DNA of 64,000 nt from SZAS-79 sp963844255 (GTDB taxonomy: Bacteria > Pseudomonadota > Gammaproteobacteria > Burkholderiales > SG8-39), in assembly GCA_963844255.1 (NCBI GenBank), contig CAWJNP010000001.1, positions 124,001-188,000 of the forward strand, written 5' to 3'. Made by a program: the position numbers and the translations under genes. How positions within the stretch are numbered: the first letter of the stretch is position 1; each line of letters starts with the position of its first letter. The notes below the pieces were generated by a model. That model did not search any database. It saw only the letters and a list, made by a program, of their open reading frames with translations, and was not told where the DNA came from. This document shows, one piece after another, positions 8,149 through 16,413 of this stretch.

Positions 8149-9072
8149 ATGGACATCTTCCTCCAGCAGCTGATCAACGGCCTGACCCTCGGCAGCGTCT
8201 ACGCGGTCGTCGCGCTGGGCTACACGATGGTCTACGGCATCATCCAGCTGATCAACTTCGCGCACGGCGAAGTGGTGATGATCGGCGCGATGGTGGCCTT
8301 CACCGTGATCGGGCTGCTCGCACCCTCGGGCCTGCCGCCGCTCGTGGTGGTGCTGATCGGGGTGGCCTGCGCGGTGCCGGTGTGCATGCTGATCGGCTAC
8401 ACCATGGAGCGCCTGGCCTACCGGCCGCTGCGCCGCGCGCCGCGTCTCGCGCCCCTGATCACCGCGATCGGCGTGTCGATCATCCTGCAGCACCTGGCGC
8501 TGCTGGTCTGGAGCCGCAACAACCTGGCGTTTCCGCAGATCCTCACGACGGTGTCTTATCCACATCGGCGGCGCCACGATCACCAACGTGCAGATCGCGA
8601 TCATGCTGATGTCGCTGGCGATGATGGGCGGCCTCGCCCTGCTCGTGTACCGCACGCGGCTCGGCACCGCGATGCGCGCAACCGCGCAGAACGCGCAGGT
8701 CGCGGGCCTGATGGGCATCGACATCAACCGCATGATCTCCGCCACCTTCGTGATCGGCGCGGCGCTGGCCGCGGTCGCCGGCGTGATGGTCGGCAGCTAC
8801 TACGGGATTGCGCACTACAGATGGGCGCGCTGCTCGGCCTGAAGGCGTTCTCCGCCGCGGTGCTCGGCGGCATCGGCAATCTGCCGGGCGCGATGCTGGG
8901 CGGCATCCTGCTCGGCGTGGTCGAGGCCCTGGGCGCGGGCTACATCGGCGACCTGACCAACAACGTGTTCGGCAGCAATTACCAGGACGTGTTCGCCTTC
9001 ATCGTGCTGATCCTGGTGCTGGTGTTCCGGCCCTCGGGCCTGCTCGGCGAGCAAGTGGGCGATCGCGCATGA
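8149..9072 (+). CDS. livH: Branched-chain amino acid ABC permease LivH, frame broken
   Basis: Inner-membrane permease. ATG 8149 begins MDIFLQQLINGLTLGSVYAVVALGYTMVYGIIQLINFAHGE, the classic LivH N-terminus (quoted in parts: LQQLINGLTLGS, GYTMVYGI, INFAHGEV). An extra C near 8560-8563 (before ATCGGCGGC) and a missing base near 8819 (before ATGGGCGCG) shift the frame out and back; corrected length about 307 residues, normal for the family. C-terminal blocks GLKAFSAAVLGGIGNLPGAMLGG and FRPSGLLGE-type ending are present. The stop overlaps the livM start (ATGA at 9069-9072). Confidence 0.88.
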   Translation: MDIFLQQLINGLTLGSVYAVVALGYTMVYGIIQLINFAHGEVVMIGAMVAFTVIGLLAPSGLPPLVVVLIGVACAVPVCMLIGYTMERLAYRPLRRAPRLAPLITAIGVSIILQHLALLVWSRNNLAFPQILTTVSYPHRRRHDHQRADRDHADVAGDDGRPRPARVPHAARHRDARNRAERAGRGPDGHRHQPHDLRHLRDRRGAGRGRRRDGRQLLRDCALQMGALLGLKAFSAAVLGGIGNLPGAMLGGILLGVVEALGAGYIGDLTNNVFGSNYQDVFAFIVLILVLVFRPSGLLGEQVGDRA

Positions 9073-10141
9073 AGGGGCTCGCCGCCATCCCGGCCTCGCG
9101 CTGGGGCGGGCGTGGCCCTGCTCGCCTGTGTGCTGGTTGCGCTGCCGTTCGCGATTTCGCACGTCGGCACGGCCTGGGTGCGGATCACCAACCTCGCGAT
9201 CCTGTTCGCACTGCTCGCGCTGGGCCTGAACATCGTGGTCGGCTTTGCCGGCCTGCTCGATCTCGGCTACATCGCGTTCTATGCGGTCGGCGCCTACGCC
9301 TACGCGCTGCTGGCCTCGCCGCACTTCGGCCTGCACCTGCCGTTCTGGATGATCCTGCCGATCGGCGCGGCGGTCGCCGCTTGTTCGGCGTGCTGCTCGG
9401 CGCGCCGACGCTCAAGCTGCGCGGCGACTACCTCGCCATCGTCACGCTCGGCTTCGGCGAGATCGTGCGCATCTTCCTCAACAACCTGTCGCGACCCGGT
9501 CAACATCACCAACGGGCCGCAGGGCATCGCGCAGATCGATCCGTTCTCGCATCGGCGGCATCAGTTTCGCGAAGACCGAAACGCGTGCTCGGCCTGCCGG
9601 TCAGCGGGCCGATGAAGTACTACTAGTTCCTGCTGATCGTGCTGGTGGCGGTGATCGTCGATCAACCTGCGCCTGCAGAATTCGCGCATCGGCCGCGCCT
9701 GGGAGGCGATCCGCGAAGACGAAATCGCCGCGCGCGCCATGGGCATCAACACCACGCAGCATCAAGCTGCTGGCCTTCGCGATGGGCGCCTCGTTCGGCG
9801 GCGTGGCCGGCGGCATGTTCGCCGCGATCCAGGGTTTCATCTCGCCCGAGAGCTTCGTGCTCGCCGAATCGATCATGGTGCTGTCGATGGTGGTGCTCGG
9901 CGGCATGGGCAACATCTGGGGCGTGATCCTCGGCGCCGTGCTGCTGTCGTTCGTGCCCGAGTTGCTGCGCTACACGGTCGCACCGCTGCAGAAGGCCGCG
10001 TTCGGCCACATGATCGTCGAGCCCGAAGTGCTGCGCATGCTGGTGTTCGGCTTTGCGCTGGTGCTGGTGATGCTGTTCCGGCCGGCCGGGCTGTTGCCCT
10101 CCGCGGTCAGGAAGCGCGAACTCGCGGTGCGCGAGCCGTGA
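9069..10141 (+). CDS. livM: Branched-chain amino acid ABC permease LivM, heavily frame-disrupted
   Basis: The second permease of the Liv complex. Recognisable blocks in successive frames: LGLNIVVGFAGLLDLGY, GAPTLKLRGDYLAIVTLGF, ITNGPQGI, LGLPVSGPMKYY, NSRIGRAWEAIREDEIAAR, AMGASFGGVAGGMFA, and FRPAGLLP. To join them I infer insertions near 9106, 9500, 9550, 9584, 9660 and 9760, a deletion near 9380, and an in-frame TAG at 9624-9626 where tyrosine is expected. The corrected product is about 355 residues. As written it cannot be translated. It overlaps livH (ATGA) and livG (GTGA). No other degeneration is seen, which argues for sequence error or a very recent lesion. Confidence 0.85.
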
Positions 10142-10912
10142 ACGCAGGTGAGGCACTCGTCGAGGCGGTCGGCGTGGGCAAGCGTTTCGGCGGGGTGCAG
10201 GCGCTTGCGGGCGTCGACTTCCGGATCGACCGCGGCGAGATCTACGGCCTGATCGGCCCAACGGCGCGGGCAAGACGACGCTGTTCAACGTGCTCACCGG
10301 GATCTACGCACCCGACGCCGGGCGGTTTCTGTTCGCCGGGCGCGAACATCGCCGGCCTCAAGCCGCACCAGATCGCCGCCGCCGGCATCGCGCGCACCTT
10401 CCAGAACATCCGCCTGTTCGCCAACCTGTCGGCGCTGGAGAACGTGATGATCGGGCGGCACGTGCGCACGCGGGCGGGCGTGATCGGCGCGATCCTGCGC
10501 GACCGGCGAACGCTGACGGAGGAGGCCGCGATCGAGCGCCGCGCGCTGGAACTGCTCGACTACGTCGGCATCGCGGCGCGCGCCAACGACGCGGCGGGCA
10601 GCCTGCCCTACGGCGACCAGCGGCGCCTGGAGATCGCGCGGGCGCTCGCGACCGATCCGCAACTGCTCGCACTGGACGAGCCGGCCGCCGGGATGAATGC
10701 GTCCGAGACCGTGGAACTCAGAAAGCTGCTCGAGCGCATCCGCGCCGACGGCACCACGATCCTGCTGATCGAACACGACATGAAGCTGGTGATGAAGGTC
10801 TGTGACCGCGTCCTCGTGCTCGACTACGGCGAGACGCATCGCCGAAGGGATTCCGGCCGAGGTGCAGAAGGATCCGAAGGTCATCGAGGCCTACCTGGGT
10901 GCGCCGGCATGA
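10138..10912 (+). CDS. livG: Branched-chain amino acid ABC ATPase LivG, frame broken
   Basis: Cytoplasmic ATPase of the Liv transporter. The start is GTG 10138, overlapping the livM stop; it reads VNAGEALVEAVGVGKRFGG. The Walker A (GPNGAGKTT) is interrupted by a missing base near 10259; extra C bases near 10347 (before ATCGCCGGC) and 10837 (before ATCGCCGAA) shift again. Q-loop region GIARTFQNIRLF, signature-like LPYGDQRRLEIARALA, Walker B LLALDEPAAGMN and the H-loop LLIEHDMKLVM are intact. Corrected length about 257 residues. It overlaps livF by ATGA. Confidence 0.88.
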
Positions 10913-11629
10913 GCCTGCTGGAGGTCAAGGGGCTGGAGGTCCGCTACGGCGGCATCCGCGCCGTGAAGGGGGTCGACCTCGTGGTGAACGATGGCGAACT
11001 GGTCTGCCTGATCGGCGCCAACGGCGCCGGCAAGACCAGCACGCTCAAGGCGATCTGCGGCCTGCTTCCCGCCGCAGCAGGCACGGTGCGATATGCGGAC
11101 AGGGACATCAATGGGATGCCTTCGTTTCGCCTGGTGCGCGAAGGCCTGGTGCTGGTGCCCGAAGGCCGCGGCATCTTCGGCCAGCTCACGGTGCTCGAGA
11201 ACCTGTCCATGGGCGCGTTCGCGCGCGAGGACGTCGAGCGATGTCAAACGCGACCTCGAACGGATGCTGATGCTGTTTCCGCGGCTTGCCGAGCGGCGCG
11301 GCCAGTCGGCGGGCACGCTCTCGGGCGGCGAACAGCAGATGCTGGCGCTGGGCCGGGCGCTGATGAGCAAGCCGCGCCTGCTGGTGCTCGACGAGCCGAG
11401 CATGGGACTCGCGCCGCTGATGGTGGCGAAGATCTTCGAGGTCGTGCGGCAGATCGCCTCGGAGGGCGTGACGATACTGCTGGTCGAGCAGAACGCGCGC
11501 CTTGCGCTGGAAGCGGCCGGGCGCGGCTACGTGATGGAGTCCGGCCTTGTCACGCTCTCGGGGGACGCCAAGGGACTGCTGGCCGATCCGCGGGTGCGCG
11601 AAGCGTATCTCGGTGAGGAAGCCGCCTGA
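10909..11629 (+). CDS. livF: Branched-chain amino acid ABC ATPase LivF, frame broken once
   Basis: Second ATPase of the Liv complex. ATG 10909 begins MSLLEVKGLEVRYGGIRAVKG. Walker A GANGAGKTS, Q-loop VPEGRGIFGQLTV, signature LSGGEQQMLALGRALM, Walker B LLVLDEPSMGLAP and H-loop LLVEQNARLAL are all present. One extra C near 11239 (within REDVE/DVKRDLERM) separates the two frames; corrected length about 239 residues, typical. It is the last gene of the livHMGF unit; an AT-rich intergenic segment with inverted repeats follows. Confidence 0.9.
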
Positions 11630-11635
11630 GTGTTA

Positions 11636-11653
11636 TGTATCGGTATCGATACA
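11636..11653. repeat. Inverted repeat TGTATCG / CGATACA
   Basis: Arms at 11636-11642 and 11647-11653 with a 4-base spacer, in the short AT-rich gap between the convergent livF and ferredoxin-reductase genes. No T-run follows; it may be a weak bidirectional termination or protein-binding site. Confidence 0.5.
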
Positions 11654-11696
11654 CAAACTGACATCCAGGCCTCTCCAGTACTAGGGTTCTATATTT

Positions 11697-11711
11697 GAAT
11701 CTTTAAGATTC
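11697..11711. repeat. Inverted repeat GAATCTT / AAGATTC
   Basis: A perfect 7-bp inverted repeat with a single-base spacer, ending inside the stop codon of the minus-strand reductase gene. Together with the repeat at 11636 it marks the convergent gene junction. Confidence 0.5.
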
Positions 11712-12738
11712 AGGTCTTCGCCAGGTCCGCGGCGGTGGTGAAGCTGTCCGCGTAGAACTCCTCGTCGGGCAGCTTGCAGCGACCGACGAAATCGTTCCGC
11801 GCCGAGTCCACCATGATCGGCACGCCGCAGGCATAGACCTGGTGCGCGGACAGGTCAGGGAAATCCTCCATCACCGCGCGATGTACAAAACCGCTGCGAC
11901 CCTGCCAAGCGTCTTCGGGCAGCGCATCGGAGATTACCGGCACGTACTTGAAGAACGCGGAATGCCCCGTCGCCCATTGTTCCGCGATGGCGTTCATGTA
12001 CAGGTCCTTCGGCCGCCGCCCGCCCCAGTACAGCGTCATCGGCCGGGTAATGCCCTTGTGCAGCGCGTGCTCAATGATCGCCTTGATCGGCGCAAAGCCG
12101 GTACCCGAGGCAACGAACACGATCGGCTTGTCCGAATCCTCGCGCAGGAAGAATGTGCCAAGCGGCGCTTCGAAGCGCAGGATGTCCTTTTCCTTCATCG
12201 CGCCGAACACGTGGTCGGTGAACTGTCCGCCCGGCACGTGGCGCACGTGGATCTCGGCGAATTCGTCGGCGTGCGGCGCGTTGCCCATCGAGAAGCTGCG
12301 GCGCGAACCGTCCTTCAGCAGGAACTCGAGGTACTGGCCGGCCAGAAACTCCAGCCGCTGGCTGGCGGGGAGTTTCAACTGCAGCACCATGACGTCGTCG
12401 GTGACCTTCTCCATTTTCTGGATCCGGCACGGCATCATCTTCACCTGGATGTCCCCGGCCTTGCCCACGAGGCGCGCTTTCAGGGTGCAGTCAGAGAGCG
12501 GCTTCGCCTGGCAGAAGAGCGCCTTGCCCTGCGCGCGTTCGGCCGACGTCAGGGATTTTTCCTGGAAGACGCCGTAGTCCACGCTGCCCGAGAGAATGTC
12601 GCCCTTGCAGGAGCCGCAGGCGCCGTTCTTGCAGCCGTAGGGCAGGATCAACCCGGCGCGCAGGGCGGCGTTCAGGACGGATTCGCCGGATTCGACTTGA
12701 AAGGTCTGGCCGCCGGGGGAGAGGGTTATGGTGTGCAT
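11710..12738 (-). CDS. Ferredoxin-FAD/NAD(P)H oxidoreductase (CDP-6-deoxyglucoseen reductase-like)
   Basis: 342 residues from ATG 12738. N-terminal plant-type [2Fe-2S] domain with cysteines C36, C41, C44 and C76 (CKNGACGSC plus FC). This is followed by a ferredoxin-reductase module: the FAD site RRSFSMGNAP and the NAD(P) site FVASGTGFAPIKAIIEHAL, ending with YACGVPIMVDSARNDF. The architecture matches reductases annotated as CDP-6-deoxy-delta-3,4-glucoseen reductase, but in betaproteobacteria such single genes lie outside any sugar cluster, so the electron acceptor is unknown; oxygenase or dehydrase partners are possible. The frame is open upstream to 12921, but that part overlaps the divergent epimerase gene. 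Confidence 0.85.
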   Translation of the reverse strand: MHTITLSPGGQTFQVESGESVLNAALRAGLILPYGCKNGACGSCKGDILSGSVDYGVFQEKSLTSAERAQGKALFCQAKPLSDCTLKARLVGKAGDIQVKMMPCRIQKMEKVTDDVMVLQLKLPASQRLEFLAGQYLEFLLKDGSRRSFSMGNAPHADEFAEIHVRHVPGGQFTDHVFGAMKEKDILRFEAPLGTFFLREDSDKPIVFVASGTGFAPIKAIIEHALHKGITRPMTLYWGGRRPKDLYMNAIAEQWATGHSAFFKYVPVISDALPEDAWQGRSGFVHRAVMEDFPDLSAHQVYACGVPIMVDSARNDFVGRCKLPDEEFYADSFTTAADLAKT

Positions 12739-12743
12739 GGCCG

Positions 12744-12756
12744 TAAAATAGTCGGA
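12744..12756 (+). promoter_or_regulatory. Possible -10 element TAAAAT abutting the epimerase start
   Basis: TAAAAT at 12744-12749 lies six bases before ATG 12756, so transcription would begin at or next to the A of the start codon. No good -35 is seen. The same spacing recurs at glmU, aroK and the ECF sigma gene. Confidence 0.35.
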
Positions 12757-13590
12757 TGAAACACTTGTTGATGATCGGCCACGGCGATGTCTCGCATCGT
12801 ACCGCTGCCCTGCTGCCGGACGGTGTCGAGACGCGCGCTGTTTCGCGCCGGCTCGGCATCGACCTTGACCGCCCCGAAACCCTGTCCGTCGCTTGCCGGC
12901 TGGGCCGATACCGTGCTCCATTGCGCGCCGCCCCGCCGGCCGGCTCGACCGATACGCGAACCTGCGAATCTGCTTGCCGCCCTTGAAGCCGGCGGCATTC
13001 TACCAAGCCGCCTGGTCTACATCAGCACGAGCGGCGTGTACGGGGACTGTGGCGGCGCCTGGGTGGACGAGGCGCGACCGGTCAATCCGCAGACGGCGCG
13101 AGCCGTGCGCCGCGTCGATGCCGAGGAGCGGCTCTCCGCCTGGGGAAGGGCGCACGGAGTCGCCGTCGTCGTGCTGCGTGTCCCCGGGATCTACGCGGCC
13201 GACCGGCTGCCGACCGCACGACTGCTGCAAGGAACACCGGTACTGAACGACCAAGATGATGTGTATACCAACCACATCCATGCGGACGATCTGGCGACAA
13301 TTGCACTGCGCGCGCTGGCCTCCGACGCGCCGGCCGGGGTCTTTAACGCATCCGACGACAGTGCAATGAAGATGGGTGCATATTTCGACCTGGTGGCCGA
13401 CCGCTTCGGGCTTCCCCGGCCTCCGCGCGTCTCACGGGCTGCCGCGGTGCAGGCGATTTCCCCCGCGATGCTCTCCTTCATGGGCGAATCGCGCAGGCTG
13501 GTAAACACGAAAATGAAGCAGGTGCTGGGCGTGCGTTTGCGCTATCCCACGGTCAACGAAGGTGTACCCGCCGGGCGCGTCGTGGCATGA
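12756..13590 (+). CDS. NAD-dependent epimerase/dehydratase (extended SDR), frame broken near the N-terminus
   Basis: Begins MKHLLMIGHGDVSHRTAALLP, continues in another frame with LAGWADTVLHCAPP, and from about 12963 reads ANLLAALEAGG...LVYISTSGVYGDCGGAWVDE, NHIHADDLATIALRAL and VSRAAAVQAISPAMLSFMGESRRL. The STSGVYG block and downstream text are those of YeeZ-like SDR epimerases common near cutA/dsbD in betaproteobacteria. I infer an extra base near 12887, a missing base near 12931 and an extra base near 12962; corrected length about 277 residues. Its stop overlaps the cutA start (ATGA). Substrate unknown. Confidence 0.82.
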
Positions 13591-13904
13591 GCGCGTTGCT
13601 GGTATTCACCAATCTGCCGGATCGCGATTCCGCCGAAAAGCTCGCCGATGCGCTGGTCGCGCAGCGCGTCGCGGCCTGCGTCAACATCCTCGCGCCTTGC
13701 CGTTCCGTCTTCCGCTGGAATGACGCGCTCCAGCACGCCACCGAACACCCGCTGCTGATCAAGACCAGCGCGGTGCGCTATCCTGCACTGGAGGCGGCGA
13801 TCCGTGCCGGCCACCCCTACGAACTTCCCGAAATCATCGCTGTCCCAGTGGAGCACGGCCTGCCCGCGTACCTCGACTGGGTGGCGCACGAGACCCGCTC
13901 ATGA
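13587..13904 (+). CDS. cutA: Divalent cation tolerance protein CutA
   Basis: 105 residues. Small trimeric ferredoxin-like-fold protein with family blocks AEKLADALVAQRVAACVNIL, FRWND, EHPLLIKT, HPYELPEIIAVPVE and YLDWV. It is associated with copper tolerance and signalling-like trimers, but its true role is unsettled. It overlaps both neighbours by four bases; linkage to dsbD is a widespread arrangement and suggests a shared link to copper or cytochrome maturation. Confidence 0.93.
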   Translation: MSALLVFTNLPDRDSAEKLADALVAQRVAACVNILAPCRSVFRWNDALQHATEHPLLIKTSAVRYPALEAAIRAGHPYELPEIIAVPVEHGLPAYLDWVAHETRS

Positions 13905-15529
13905 CCCTGCTTCGCCTGTTTGCCCTGTTCCTCTGGTTGTGCGCGGGTGCCGCCCACGCCGGCCCGGCCGCCTCGGCCACCGACGCGGAACTGCTCGAGC
14001 CCGAGAAGGCCTTCCGCATGTCGGTGCGCGCGATCGATGCACATGCGGTGGAGGTGAGTTTCGCCATCGCCGAGGGCTACTACCTCTATCGCGAGCGCTT
14101 CAAGTTCGAAGCCGACACGGGCTTCGGGGCGGGGGCCGTCAAGTTCGGAACACCGGACTTTCCGCCGGGCATCCGCAAGAAGGACGAGTTCTTCGGTGAG
14201 GTCGAAACCTATCGCAGGCAGGTGAACATCACGCTGCCGATCGAGCGGACCGGAGGCGGCGATACGCTCAAGCTGCTGGTCACTTCGCAAGGGTGTGCGG
14301 ACGTCGGAGTGTGCTACGTGCCGATGCAGTCGCGCGTAAGCCTCAAGCTGGCGGCCGCAGATGGCGGTCCTGCGATAACGCAGGGACCGACGCTGGTGCC
14401 GCCCTCGTCGTACAAGGCGTCGCGCTTTTCGGCCACGGCCAGCGATCTGGACATCGTCGCGCTGTTCGAATCGGGCAGTTTCTGGCTGGTGCTCGCGAGT
14501 TTCCTCGGATTCGGCCTGCTGCTCGCGTTCACGCCCTGCGTGCTGCCCATGGTTCCCATTCTCTCGGGGATCATCGCGGGCGAGGGCCGGGACCTGAACA
14601 AGCTGCGCGCGCTGATCCTGTCGCTGGCCTATGTGCTTGGCATGGCGGTTACCTACGCGGCCGCGGGCGTCGCTGCTGCCTATTCCGGAACGCTGATCGC
14701 GGCGGCCCTGCAGAATCCCTGGGTGCTGTCGGCGTTCGCGCTGATATTCGTCTGGCTGGCGCTGTCGATGTTCGGCTTCCACGACCTGCAGCTGCCGGCA
14801 TTCCTGCGCGACCGGCTCTCGTCCACGCATAACAGGCTGCGCGGCGGCCACATCGCGTCTGTCGCCGGCATGGGCGTGCTGTCGGCCGTGATCGTCAGCC
14901 CGTGCGTCGCTGCGCCGCTCGCCGGCGCGCTGCTCTACATCAGCCAGACGCGCGATGTCGTGCTCGGTGGTGGCGCGCTGTTCGCAATGGCCATCGGCAT
15001 GGGCATACCGCTGGTGGTGGTCGGCGTGTCGGAAGGCGCTTTCCTGCCGAAGTCGGGACCCTGGATGAATGTAGTGAAGAAATTCTTCGGCGTGCTGCTG
15101 CTCGCCGTCGCCGCGTGGATTGTGTGGCCCGTGGTTTCACCGCTGATCAACAGTGGTCCGGCTGCGCATGGCCTGAAGTTCGAGACCGTGAATTCGATCG
15201 CCGAACTCAACGAGAAGCTGCGCGAACCAGGCAAACCGGTGCTACTCGATTTCTATGCCGACTGGTGCGTGTCGTGCAAGGAGATGGAGGCGTTCACGTT
15301 CACCGACGCGCGGGTCAAGGCGAAGATGAACGGCATGCGCCTGCTGCGGGCCGACGTGACGGCCAATACCGAGGAGCACAAGGAACTGCTGAAGCGGTTC
15401 TCCCTGTTCGGTCCGCCGGGGATCATCTTCTTCGATGCGCGCGGCGCCGAAATCCGCGGCCTGCGCGTGATCGGCTACCAGCAGGCCGGCAAGTTCCTCA
15501 CGGTCCTCGAGCGGACGGCAAAGCCCTGA
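13901..15529 (+). CDS. dsbD: Thiol:disulfide interchange protein DsbD
   Basis: 542 residues. It moves reducing equivalents from cytoplasmic thioredoxin across the inner membrane to periplasmic partners such as DsbC and cytochrome c maturation proteins. Order: signal peptide 1-20; periplasmic alpha domain with C132 and C138 (GCADVGVC); eight-helix beta domain with FTPCVLPMVPILSG and VIVSPCVAAPLAG; C-terminal thioredoxin-like gamma domain with DWCVSCKEME. All six expected cysteines are visible. Start ATG 13901 overlaps the cutA stop. The many c-type cytochromes in this window fit a need for this reductant. Confidence 0.95.
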   Translation: MTLLRLFALFLWLCAGAAHAGPAASATDAELLEPEKAFRMSVRAIDAHAVEVSFAIAEGYYLYRERFKFEADTGFGAGAVKFGTPDFPPGIRKKDEFFGEVETYRRQVNITLPIERTGGGDTLKLLVTSQGCADVGVCYVPMQSRVSLKLAAADGGPAITQGPTLVPPSSYKASRFSATASDLDIVALFESGSFWLVLASFLGFGLLLAFTPCVLPMVPILSGIIAGEGRDLNKLRALILSLAYVLGMAVTYAAAGVAAAYSGTLIAAALQNPWVLSAFALIFVWLALSMFGFHDLQLPAFLRDRLSSTHNRLRGGHIASVAGMGVLSAVIVSPCVAAPLAGALLYISQTRDVVLGGGALFAMAIGMGIPLVVVGVSEGAFLPKSGPWMNVVKKFFGVLLLAVAAWIVWPVVSPLINSGPAAHGLKFETVNSIAELNEKLREPGKPVLLDFYADWCVSCKEMEAFTFTDARVKAKMNGMRLLRADVTANTEEHKELLKRFSLFGPPGIIFFDARGAEIRGLRVIGYQQAGKFLTVLERTAKP

Positions 15530-15538
15530 GGCGGCGGG

Positions 15539-16387
15539 ATGCGCAAACACATTACCGGTATCGATCATGTCGTCGTCGTGGTGCGCGACCTCGACCGCGC
15601 ACAGGACATCTGGTCGCGTCTGGGCTTTACGCTCACCCCGCGCGGGTATCACACACTGGGTTCGCAGAATCATTGCCTCATGTTCGGCAGCAACTACATC
15701 GAGCTGCTGGCGGTGCCGCGCCCCCATCCGGCTACGCAGCAATTCACTGATTTCCTCGCCGCCGGCGACGGGCTCGCCGCGATGGCGCTCGCGACGGACG
15801 ACGCGCGCGCTGCGCATGCCGAACTGGCTGAAGCCGGACTCGAGCCCTCGGCACCGGTCGACTTCTCCCGGCCGGTGATCCTGCCGGCGGGCACGCGCGA
15901 CGCGGCGTTCCGGATCGTGCATCTTCCTCCGGCGGTCACGCCCGGCTCGCGCACCTTCGTGTGCGAGCACTTCAGCCGCGACGTGGTGTGGCGGCCGGAG
16001 TACGTGAACCATTCGCTGGGCGTCACCGGAATCGCCGGGCTGGCGATCATCAGCGGAGACGTCCCGGGGACTGCGGGAAGGTATGCCGCGCTGTTCGACG
16101 TCACGTCGCAGCCGATCGCAGAGGGACTGCGCGTCGACACCGGGAGCGCCCCGGAGGCAACCCGCATTGCGATCGTCGGCGCGCGGCGGCTCGGTGCGCG
16201 GCTGCGAGATGTGGATCTGCCCGTGCGTCAGAGTCCGCTGATTGCGGCGCTGTTCCTGCGCGTGGCAGACCGGGCGGTCGCAGCCCAGGCGCTGCGGCGT
16301 GGCGGGTTCAGCCCGCAACCACTCGCCGATGGTGCCTGGGCCATCGGCGCCAGCGAGGCCAACGGCGTCGCGCTGGTGTTCGGCTGA
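15539..16387 (+). CDS. VOC-family (glyoxalase-like) protein
   Basis: 282 residues. Starts RKHITGIDHVVVVVRDLDRAQDIWSRLGFTLTPRGYH, an N-terminal vicinal oxygen chelate module with a metal-type HxxV histidine (GIDHVVVVV) and SNYIELL (here GSNYIELLAV, a typical VOC glutamate). A second, weaker module follows. This matches the Glyoxalase-like domain family (PF13468 type), with members of unknown substrate. No signal peptide. It is 9 bases after dsbD and may be cotranscribed, and convergent with hemB. Confidence 0.85.
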   Translation: MRKHITGIDHVVVVVRDLDRAQDIWSRLGFTLTPRGYHTLGSQNHCLMFGSNYIELLAVPRPHPATQQFTDFLAAGDGLAAMALATDDARAAHAELAEAGLEPSAPVDFSRPVILPAGTRDAAFRIVHLPPAVTPGSRTFVCEHFSRDVVWRPEYVNHSLGVTGIAGLAIISGDVPGTAGRYAALFDVTSQPIAEGLRVDTGSAPEATRIAIVGARRLGARLRDVDLPVRQSPLIAALFLRVADRAVAAQALRRGGFSPQPLADGAWAIGASEANGVALVFG

Positions 16388-16413
16388 GGCGGGCGAGCCG
16401 GGGCTGCCGCCTT

